12,544 nt of DNA from Blastocladiella britannica (Eukaryota > Blastocladiomycota > Blastocladiomycetes > Blastocladiales > Blastocladiaceae), in assembly GCA_025349905.2 (NCBI GenBank), contig MU625066.1, positions 1 to 12,544 on the forward strand, in the 5' to 3' direction. Shown here piece by piece: positions 1 through 7,143 of the stretch. Positions within the stretch are counted from its first letter, which is position 1. Every line of letters starts with the position of its first letter. The position numbers and the translations under genes were made by a program. The notes beneath the pieces were generated by a model, which was not told the DNA's origin, did not search any database, and saw only the letters and a list, made by a program, of their open reading frames with translations.

Positions 1-58
1 CTTCGAGGCCGAGCACGCGGTGCGGGGCACTCCCTCTCGTCGCCCCACTAATAAATAA
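1..58 (+). CDS. Possible C-terminal end of an unknown gene (partial)
   Basis: One forward frame starting at base 2 reads FEAEHAVRGTPSRRPTNK and stops at TAA 56-58. Its early codons end mostly in G or C, as in the proven genes of this window. The stop lies inside two overlapping AATAAA hexamers (50-55 and 54-59), which would suit a gene end with a very short 3' UTR. Only 18 codons are visible, so no family can be named. The other two forward frames and the reverse strand cannot be excluded. Confidence 0.3.
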   Translation, partial: FEAEHAVRGTPSRRPTNK

Positions 59-59
59 A
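50..59 (+). terminator. Overlapping AATAAA polyadenylation-type hexamers
   Basis: Bases 50-59 hold two AATAAA hexamers overlapping by two bases, on the stop codon of the possible partial gene at the left edge. This is the canonical eukaryotic poly(A) signal. Its use here is inferred only. Confidence 0.35.
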
Positions 60-497
60 GCGAGTGCCACCACGGGCGCGCCCAATGACCATTCTACCAC
101 GTTCGAGATGCGTCGCCTTTAGCGCGATATGACGCGTCCGTTGTCGCCGTCGGGCATGGCCGGCCTATCGTGAATCGAGAAACGATTTTTTTTTAGTGGG
201 TTGTGTCGAAGGAGAATGAATGAATGCGCACCCCTCTTTGCATAATCCTCCCAATGCCGACCCAATAGTTTTCTCGTCCTTGGACCCTCTCGAGCACGCT
301 CGAAACTCGTCATCATCATCCTCAAAGTGCGTGAGGGACTGGTCTCACGCTCCTCGGGAATCGTAACGCCTTGGCCGTGCAAAGCTCGGCCTGCCACACC
401 GTCCTCGCACTCCTCTTGCGCGCTCTCGGGTATACCAACCACCGTATATGGCCGCCACCGCCATGCTCGATAATTGGGCACATAGCGACGCTATTCT

Positions 498-527
498 CCC
501 CGTTACGAGTCGCCCCGTTACAAGCCG
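498..527. repeat. Two imperfect 15-bp direct repeats
   Basis: CCCCGTTACGAGTCG (498-512) is followed directly by CCCCGTTACAAGCCG (513-527), with 13 of 15 positions identical, and then by the start of a third unit (CCCC). It is probably a small slippage duplication; no function is implied. Confidence 0.6.
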
Positions 528-731
528 CCCCATCTCGTCCGCGTAAGGCGGTCCGGTCGCCTCGATTAGCAATTCATACCCTACAGACTTTGCCTCCTCT
601 CAAGAGCCTCTGTGCCCTTGTCGCCGTCGTCAAAGTTCTCCTCTCAAGAAATGGTCCACACCCGACTCGTCTCATCTAATGGCCGCGTTTCGGTCGCGCG
701 AAGCCAACCGGGACCGCACCATGTTATCACG

Positions 732-773
732 CATCGGAATGCCCGATGTTTCGGCCGTTGATATCAACCGGCC
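732..773. repeat. Two adjacent inverted repeats in AT-leaning intergenic DNA
   Basis: CATCGG (732-737) and CCGATG (743-748) form a perfect 6-bp inverted repeat with a 5-base spacer. Five bases later, 753-773 is a near-palindrome centred on GTTGATATCAAC with GGCC on both flanks and a single-base asymmetry. These could be dyad protein-binding sites or chance; no gene start is close by. Confidence 0.4.
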
Positions 774-1620
774 AAACAACTCGTTCGTTTTTACGAAACC
801 ACGAAACCACAAATCATAAATGCGCTCGACCAAGTCGGATCCGCACGATCACGATACTTGGCTGTGCTTTTAGAAGTGAGTGAACGATCCTGGTGTACCG
901 CCGCCAATTCAACGCTAATTTATGCCGATGTCGTCGTCGTCCGTATCTGGACAGTATGCCCTCGCGCAGTGTCTGCGCGGCACGTCATTGCCTACGGAAA
1001 GCAAGATGATATGATGAGTTTGTTGCAATAAATATTCGTTTGATTGACCGCACTTCTCATGAAAATGAACGAATCCGGCGCATACTCCTGGCAGCGCGCC
1101 ATGGCCGAAGACGATGTCGCTAGACCCGCTGGGGTGGATAATTGAGCACGGCTGTGCGACGGGCGAGAGAGAGAAACGAAAAAAAAAAAGATTGGAGATC
1201 GAGGCAAGACCGGGTGGTGTCTCGCGCGTATGTCTTGAACTTTTCTTCCAAGACCACTCACAAGATTGAAAACCCTAGCAGAGCGTACACCAACCAAAGA
1301 GAAGCGTACGCGGAGCAACGATCATGGACGGGTGTTGCCGCGTGAGGTGCAATAGCTGGTACATTTATACTTTTTCTCAATTGTGAGAGAGACGCTGATG
1401 GGAAAATGAGTCTTGGGCGAGCCGACGCCTTTTTGACTTGCCCTTAATTTAACCAGCTTTGCCTATCAACGCAGCTCTCCCCCCGTTTTCCGAAGTGCCC
1501 TGGCGTATTTCCAGGGACCACGCCCATCCCGACTCTTTCGCCCGCGCTTACAGGCAGCCGCTAATCGAGGGGCGCAGCGGCTCGAGGAGGCGGATTCCAC
1601 CGGCGGGCGTCCTTACTCGG

Positions 1621-2155
1621 ATGCACGAGATGGAGCTGCTCGCGTCTCTGGCGTACGTCCATCAATTTTTGAGACCTGAACAACTTCACCTATTCGCACA
1701 CACGGGACGCACGCGACGTCCGCTGCTTCGTGAGCAAGCGCTGGACCCCGGTGATCTGTGCCTGGGCGGCCCGCCCACACCATGTCCTCGACGCTATCTG
1801 CCTGACTGCACGTCAGCTACGACTACCACGGTGCCGATGCGATCGTCGTTTAGGGTCGGCGTCGTGGATCCCGCTGTCCGTATACTGGGAGGCACTAGTG
1901 CATGGGCTGCGAGTGGATCCGCCACGGACTGAGGACGAACGCAGCCTGGAACTGTTCCGCAACACATTAGCGGGCGGTACGCCGCGCGCAATTGTACCTG
2001 GGTCGAGTCGCGTAGCCGCTCGTTTGCGTAGGGATCCATACATGAAATTTATTGCACATTTTGGACCACTCCACCCAACCAAGATCAAGACGCGCCGTTC
2101 TCAAAGTCAGGATTTCCATATTCACATCAATTGGTGTGACCCGGCCGCGTTGTAA
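1621..2155 (+). pseudogene. Possible decayed, frameshifted or unresolved coding segment
   Basis: One forward frame from ATG 1621 reads MHEMELLASLAYVHQFL. A second forward frame, open after a TGA at 1670-1672, runs to TAA 2153-2155 and includes CFVSKRWTPVICAWAARP. In the second frame 38 of the 48 codons from 1673 to 1816 end in G or C, as in real genes here, and the amino-acid composition is ordinary. No single frame gives a complete protein from an ATG, and no clean intron joins the two. It may be a frameshifted remnant, an exon of an unresolved gene, or a chance open frame in GC-rich DNA. I recognise no family. Confidence 0.25.
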
Positions 2156-2168
2156 AACCGAGCTCAGC

Positions 2169-2202
2169 GCTTTCGTGAGATGCCCGCTTTCGTGAGATGC
2201 CC
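2169..2202 (+). repeat. 17-bp perfect tandem duplication in the MERIT40-like leader
   Basis: The unit GCTTTCGTGAGATGCCC occurs twice back to back (2169-2185 and 2186-2202), followed by a diverged partial third unit. Each copy contains an ATG (2180 and 2197). Because the unit is 17 bp, the two ATGs lie in different frames: the first is in frame with the downstream protein and the second opens a short overlapping frame. Confidence 0.85.
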
Positions 2203-2242
2203 GCTTCCGTTCCAGTCCCGCTCTTTCGCGACCAAAAGAAAA

Positions 2243-3825
2243 ATGGCCGATCAACTGGCAGGCAGACCCAAGTCGGCCAGCGTCTCGCGGCCGGCATCCG
2301 CCATGAGCGGCACGCCATCCTCGCTCTTTGACTTTGACCTCCTGGACCTCGGCGACGCCACAGACGTGAATTCGCCCATCGCTGGCACCGCGGCGCGGAC
2401 CCTAGCCCCGGTGGCAGCGACGCCAGCAGCAGGAGCGCCGGTCTCCTCGCTTATTCCGCAAATCTCCCCCTCCTCCAGCTCCCTGTCATTTTCTGCAGCC
2501 GGCGGAGAAAGCAGGTCGTCTCCGGCCATGACGGCGCTCCGGGGCAACCGGCCACGCGGAATGTCGGCACCACTGGCACCCTCGTCGGCTAGTTCGTCGA
2601 CACATACCCTCAACGGCCTCACGATTGCCACGGGCTTGATTTCGCCGGGCGGCAGCGGCTCGGGCGTTCTCTTTTCGCCGTCTCAGGTCCGCCCGCAGAC
2701 CCCAACCGAGCGGATCATGGCGTCCATCATGGAAATGTCCAAGGCATCGACTGCCATGTTGGTGAATGCTGCGTCCGGGTCCATGGCGAGTGGGACTGGT
2801 GGCAGCGCCATTGTGCCGCGGATCCTGGAAGATAATGCCGACGAGCGTGTGGTATGAACCATTTCTTTATTGGATGTATGTGGGGGCACTCACTCGATCA
2901 TTGCATAGCTCTTTTGCATTGATTTACACGATGAGAATGGGCGGGCATTGAACCCGGGCGAATCGGGCCGCTCGCGCTTGGACGAGACCAAGGAGCTACT
3001 CAAGCGGTTCATTTACCTCAAGCAGATCATTAAACCGAGTCCGTTGTTCTCTCCATTTCTGTCATTTACATTCGCTCACTGCTGTACTTGCTGTCAGCCC
3101 ATCAATTTGGAATCATCACCCTGGAATCCAAGGCGCAGTTGTACCTTGCGCCGACCCGCGACCGCGAGTTCCTCGCCACGGCCATCGACAACTTGATCAC
3201 CACGGGAAGTTACCTTCAATTTGGTATGTTCTTCTTTTGTTTCTTCTTATGGCAATTGAAATGACCAACTGGATCCTGCAACAGATATGGCAAGCGTCTT
3301 TGCCGTCATGTACGCTTCATTACATTCCTATTTGAGAGGAAAATGTCCTTTTAACTAGATCAACCAACAGTGATGAGCTGATGGAGGTCGAACGGCACCC
3401 GCAGGACGTTTTCCGGATCGTCATGCTCTACAGTCGATCCAATGTCTTTCCCGACGCATCATCCAACCAGGTAACCACGCTTTATATTTTGATATGCTGG
3501 TGACTCACAACGAGAGAAAAAAAAAGGCCATGGAACGACTCTATGCGACTGGACGGGTCCACCTCGACCTTGTGTACATTCACGATCCGCCATCCGACTC
3601 GAGCTATCCTCAAGTACGCACTCTATTTTGTTCCAATCACATGCTATCTCACAAATATGACTTCAGGAAATTTACAATTCGTTCGTGTCGTTCCGCGTGC
3701 CACCGGCCACGGGCCAGAGCTGGTTTTTCGAAGTGTCGCGGTCGTGGAAGCGGCTCGCAACCTCCTTGACCAAGCTGCTCGCGCACCCATCACAACGTCT
3801 CAATCTTCAGTCGGATGTAAAATGA
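2243..3825 (+). CDS. BABAM1: MERIT40/BABAM1-like protein (BRISC/BRCA1-A complex scaffold homologue)
   Basis: Seven exons can be assembled: 2243-2851, 2909-3038, 3098-3223, 3285-3309, 3371-3470, 3527-3613 and 3667-3825. They are separated by GT-AG introns of 53-61 bp and encode 411 aa. Residues 1-200 are Ser/Ala/Gly/Pro-rich and probably disordered. Residues from about 200 match the MERIT40 von Willebrand-A-like fold: ERVLFCIDLHDE parallels human EKIIICLDLSEE, KPTHQFGIITLES parallels the human DKSHEFALVVVND segment, DLVYIHD parallels DVVYIHN, and TKLLAHPSQR near the C-terminus parallels AKLLAHPLQR. These matches cross splice joins, which supports the intron calls. In animals the protein holds together BRCC36-type K63-deubiquitinase assemblies in DNA repair and cytokine signalling. 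A canonical DxSxS metal site is absent. The start at 2243 (AAAAATGG) has the best context; an in-frame ATG at 2180 would add 21 basic residues. The purine-rich acceptor at 3526 is the least certain junction. Confidence 0.85.
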
Positions 3826-3874
3826 AATATATATTGCAATTGTGTTCTGTTGTTACTTGTTGTCGTACTTAATT

Positions 3875-4430
3875 TTAAACCGAGGACACAAGCTGGCCCT
3901 TCTCCTCCCTCATGGTGTCAATGTAAGACCAGTACACGTAGACAATGTACGCGTTGATGACGCATGCGATGATGTATGTGATGGAAACGGGGCGAGAGAT
4001 GGCGACCGAGATGATGTTGTAGATCAGGAAGAGAGCGGTGACAATGGTAAAGACCTTGAATCCGCTGACGTTGCGTTTCAGCACGCAGTACAGACCGAAG
4101 AGCGCAAACAGCGCCTCAACCGCAAGCACGACTACGGAAGCAATCCCGAGGCCGGTAAGGCCTTTACTGTAGACCGAGCCGTCAACCGTATTTCCGTTTC
4201 CGTCAACCGTCTGGTCGTCAGCTGTGCTGTTGATCTGGGCAATACCGGTGCCGAGCAGGATCGCGGTAACAGCAAGGTAGAGGAACTGGAGGGTCAGGAG
4301 GAAGATGATACCCTTGCGGACTTTATTGATTCGTTCATTGTCAATTGATCTGTTTAACGGAAGTGCGCGGAAATCTTGACGTACTGTCAATGAAGAAGCA
4401 GCAGGTGCGCTTAACGTGGTCGCGGGCCAT
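3875..4430 (-). CDS. Four-transmembrane protein with LAPTM-like N-terminus
   Basis: Two exons on the reverse strand, 4430-4385 and 4320-3875, are joined across a 64-bp intron (GTACGT donor, AAAG acceptor). They encode 163 aa. The large exon alone has no usable ATG; it would have to start at TTG. The small first exon supplies ATG in a good context and creates KRTCCFFIDIRKGIIFLL, which resembles the Cys-Cys / R-x-G / hydrophobic pattern at the N-terminus of LAPTM4-type and related fungal tetraspan proteins. Hydrophobic segments fall at about residues 19-41, 70-95, 102-123 and 129-149, with a polar Asn/Asp/Gly-rich loop at 45-68 containing NST, a possible glycosylation site. The C-terminus is short and polar. 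It is probably an endomembrane or plasma-membrane protein. No catalytic motif is visible and no function is assigned. The stop is only 49 bp from the convergent MERIT40-like stop. Confidence 0.7.
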
Positions 4431-5107
4431 ATTGATGAATTAAAGGTTGTAATAAAAGGTTGGTTGAGGTTGTTTGTGAAGACAAGGTGGAAATTGCGAG
4501 GGAGAGGGGGAAATCTTCAGATATTTGAAGCTCGAGCTCAAGGGTCTTGTTGGCGATTGGTCGGCACACGCAGATGTGCATTTTGGAGAACTGAACTTCA
4601 AATAACCCGTCTCGAACGAACAGGCTCTTGCCGTTGCTTTTGAAGTGTGCTTCCTGAACCTGAAGAGGAAGGTTCTCTGGGTGGATCCTTCCCGTGACAA
4701 GTTTGTTTACCTGGGAACACATATTGGGAATGATCCTGTCAAAACCAGACCCGGCGACGCGAATCCCACTCGACCCGTGCGCTCAATTTGTTCGCAACCC
4801 TCAAAACATTACGAAAGGAGGCTGAAACTTGAGTGCAACTTAAATATTGTTGCGCAAAATAAACGAAGGACCTCGCCCTCAAACATCAAAAGATCACCGC
4901 CCATCGGCTCTCTGGAGGGTGGAATTACTGGACCCATTGACCGTGTGTGCGGCGCCAAAGACAGAGAAAAAGACTCGGAGTCGGACTGGCGCGCCTGCAG
5001 TTCCAGAAAAAAAGCGAAAGAAAAAAACAGAAATTCCCTTCTCATCCTCCTTCCCTCCTCCCACTTTTTACCTCGCAGCCAATATAAACAAAAGCCAAAA
5101 AATAACG
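4431..5107. promoter_or_regulatory. Divergent intergenic region between the tetraspan and cold-shock genes
   Basis: These 677 bp separate two divergent start codons and should hold both promoters and 5' leaders. Next to the tetraspan start lie repeated GGTTG units (4445, 4458, 4462, 4468; CAACC on the coding strand) and a purine-rich tract near 4497-4513 that is pyrimidine-rich on the coding strand. Next to the cold-shock start lies a pyrimidine-rich run at about 5036-5075, then CCAAT (5079-5083) running into TATAAA (5083-5088). Open frames crossing the region have no recognisable domains. Confidence 0.5.
5079..5088 (+). promoter_or_regulatory. CCAAT and TATAAA-like boxes just before the cold-shock gene start
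   Basis: CCAAT (5079-5083) overlaps TATAAA (5083-5088), preceded by a long pyrimidine-rich tract. The ATG at 5108 is only 20 bases beyond the TATAAA. A canonical start site 25-30 bp downstream would therefore fall at or after that ATG, so either the box is not used as a TATA element or translation begins further in (see the cold-shock gene). Confidence 0.35.
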
Positions 5108-6960
5108 ATGATTGCCCCGTCCTACTCCGCAGAAATCCCATCGCGCGTATCTGTTGCCGTCACAGATCGACCCCCTCACCCAGACACAGCTGCACCCAGA
5201 GCTCCGCTTGCCGCGACAATTCGCGCCCGCGGTGGTGGTGGTATGATTGCCGGCGACAATGCACGCGGAGGAAGACGGGTGCGCTCGTCTGGCGGCGAGG
5301 CCAATCCCGACGAACTCGATCCCGCCGCCCAACGGCTGACCGGCATTGTCAAGTTCTTTAACTCGACCAAAGGTATGCAACTTTTTTTTTCTCACACTTG
5401 GCCTGGTAAACCGTAGTGGGGTTTCGCCGTTTTTTTTTGTTACGCAAACTCATCCCAAACAAAATCGAAACCCAAAAATCCCACGTAACCCCACATCACA
5501 CCACTCCTTCAATCGTTTCCCATTCGTTATCTGATACACTTTATTTTGACAAAATAGGCTTTGGCTTTATCATTCCCGATTTCCCAATCACGTCGGCCAC
5601 CGACTGCCTGCCCCATCTGGTGGGTGACGAGAGCGCCGAATGCGAAGTATTTGTTCACCACACTGCCATCGTGGCTGCCCAGCACCGGTTCCGATCGCTT
5701 GCAGAGGGCGAGTGTGTCGAGTTCAATCTCGTGCAGGGACCCAAGGGTTACTATTCTCAAAACGTATCTATTATTTTTAAGGGGTTCTTGAAAGGATCTG
5801 ACTTTGTGTTGAAATTTTAGGTCACGGGTCCGCAGGGTGCGCCAGTGCGTGGCGATCCAAAGGCGTTTGCCGTGCCCCGCAAGCCAGTGCAAGGGTTCGA
5901 ATCTTCTTATCTTGCTACTTGATGATTTGAAGACTGAGAATTGTTTAGGAGTGGATTTGGTACAGTGCCTCGCGGATCGCGGTTCAGCCCTGAAAAAGGT
6001 ATGGTCATTTACACATGCTGGTACCTGGAGTACCTCAATTAAACTGAAAAAGCAACAGGAGGATTGCTGACATCGCCGCCGCCGTCAAGCCAACAGCTGA
6101 CACAAGTCGCACTTGCCTCCCCAGCGGCCACTGCATCCCCGCCGACGCCGTATCAAGCCATGCCGCACCCCATGTACTACAACGGCATGTACTACATCCC
6201 GATCTCGGTCCCAAGCACGCCAACGGCCGAGCCGAACGGTCCGATCGTCATGATGCCGCCCACACCAGCGTCACCTGCGACAAGTCTGCACGAGTCGGTG
6301 CCGCAGGCGGTGTCGTCACCAGAAGCGTACCTGCACCACTACCCGCAGTCGCCCATCGGTGAGCACCACCATCACCACCAGCAGCATGCTGTGTACTCGT
6401 CGTCGCCGTACCAAGTTTACAGTCACTTGCCTCTCGGCTACTTTGGAGCCACTCCCACCGCAACCGCCGCCCACATGCCCGCGTTCATGAGCAGCGCACC
6501 GGCGGCACATGTTCCATACGCTCTGTCCCCTCCCCTCTCGCCGCACGAGCTAGGCGGTGGCGGTGGCGTCGGCATGACGCCTCACCCAGCACAGCAGCAG
6601 CAGCACCCGCAACAACAACCCATCTACTTCCAGCCAGTTACTCCCGGGAGCGTGCTGACCGCAGTTCCAGGCGGCGCGGTTGGGGGATGGGACCCAGCCG
6701 TGATCAACGCCATGGCCCATAACTTTTCCGCCGTATCCCTGCACCATGTGCACCCGCATTATCAGCCGCATGTGCAATATCCACAGCAGCAACCGTCGTC
6801 GACAACCATTCACCTTCGCAAGCCGCCGGGGGTACTGTCCTCAATGTCGCGCGACTCGGGGATTCAGGAGAGCGAGTCCCTGTCGAGCTTTGTTGATGCT
6901 GCTTTGGACGATGACCAGGATCCGGCAACCGATGCGGGATGTCTGGCTATTGACGAGTAA
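5108..6960 (+). CDS. Cold-shock-domain RNA/DNA-binding protein with His/Gln/Pro-rich tail
   Basis: Five exons, 5108-5372, 5558-5763, 5821-5894, 5949-5998 and 6059-6960, encode 498 aa; the introns are 185, 57, 54 and 60 bp. The cold-shock domain spans about residues 75-165: LTGIVKFFNSTK is spliced to GFGFIIPD, giving the RNP1 motif KGFGFI, and is followed by RNP2 VFVHH (119-123), then GPKGYYSQN spliced to VTGPQGAPV. This is the classic single-stranded nucleic-acid-binding beta-barrel of Y-box and bacterial Csp proteins, with about 17 extra residues between RNP1 and RNP2. A short RG-type stretch (SGFGTVPRGSRF) follows. The last 300 residues are low-complexity, rich in Pro, Ser, His, Gln and Tyr with His and Gln runs, and end in an acidic tail. 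The likely role is mRNA binding, stability or translation in cytoplasmic granules. ATG 5108 is the first in frame; Met46 (5243) is an alternative. The GTTCGA donor at 5895 is atypical. Confidence 0.92.
5373..5557 (+). other. Oversized first intron of the cold-shock gene
   Basis: This GTATGC...TAG intron interrupts the codon for the first Gly of RNP1. At 185 bp it is about three times as long as the other introns in the window (53-64 bp). It contains two long T tracts in its first 70 bases. The extra length could carry regulatory sequence, but no gene or structured RNA is recognisable inside it. Confidence 0.7.
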
Positions 6961-7123
6961 GTCGCGCATGTTTCCTCCTCGTTTTGCTCGATCACTTTGC
7001 CCTGTTTATATTTCACATGTTATTGAGCGGACGGACTTGCAGCGACTTGCCGGCTTCATTTTTGCGCGGCACGCTCATAAACATAATTTACTATTTAATT
7101 GGCAACCCGATCCGGGAAAAAGA

Positions 7124-7129
7124 AATAAA
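7124..7129 (+). terminator. AATAAA polyadenylation signal of the cold-shock gene
   Basis: A canonical AATAAA lies 164 bp after the cold-shock stop codon, in an A-rich run just before the end of the convergent BMS1 gene. On the reverse strand, an ATTAAA-like sequence near 7095-7101 could serve BMS1. The two transcripts therefore probably overlap at their 3' ends. Confidence 0.55.
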
Positions 7130-7143
7130 AAAAAAATTGAAAT

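Larger units (their letters stand above)
59..2242. other. Long intergenic region without a convincing intact gene
   Basis: About 2.2 kb lies between the left-edge gene end and the MERIT40-like start. Open frames up to about 157 codons occur on both strands, but most show no recognisable domain, start from non-ATG codons or break at every plausible splice join. I see no tRNA, rRNA, transposase, reverse transcriptase or terminal repeat. It contains a 15-bp imperfect direct repeat (498-527), two adjacent inverted repeats (732-773), a possible decayed coding stretch (about 1621-2155) and a 17-bp tandem duplication next to the downstream gene (2169-2202). Confidence 0.5.

Noticed and set aside
119..679. 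Open frames of 120 codons (reverse) and 102 codons (forward) near the left edge
   Set aside because: They overlap each other on opposite strands, have no domain, and do not show the codon bias of the real genes.
1011..1017. ATGATGA resembling a C/D snoRNA box C
   Set aside because: No CTGA box D occurs at a suitable distance downstream and there is no terminal stem. A 7-base match is expected by chance.
992..1345. Overlapping small frames on both strands, one containing a run of Phe
   Set aside because: The Phe run is the antisense readout of an A tract. No motif or coding bias is present.
3875..4390. Unspliced tetraspan reading frame starting at TTG 4390
   Set aside because: It needs a non-ATG start and an unrelated N-terminus. 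The spliced model gives an ATG in good context and a family-like Cys-Cys motif.
4411..4722. 103-codon reverse frame upstream of the tetraspan protein
   Set aside because: It overlaps the proposed first exon and its leader, and lacks GC-rich third positions or any recognisable motif.
4645..5361. 238-codon plus-strand frame over the divergent promoter and the start of the cold-shock gene
   Set aside because: It is out of frame with the cold-shock domain, its composition is irregular and Arg/Ser-rich, and no domain is visible.
5820..5915. Possible tRNA gene because of GGTTCGAATC
   Set aside because: No A box, acceptor stem or cloverleaf can be folded around it. The sequence is accounted for by the end of a cold-shock exon and its intron donor.
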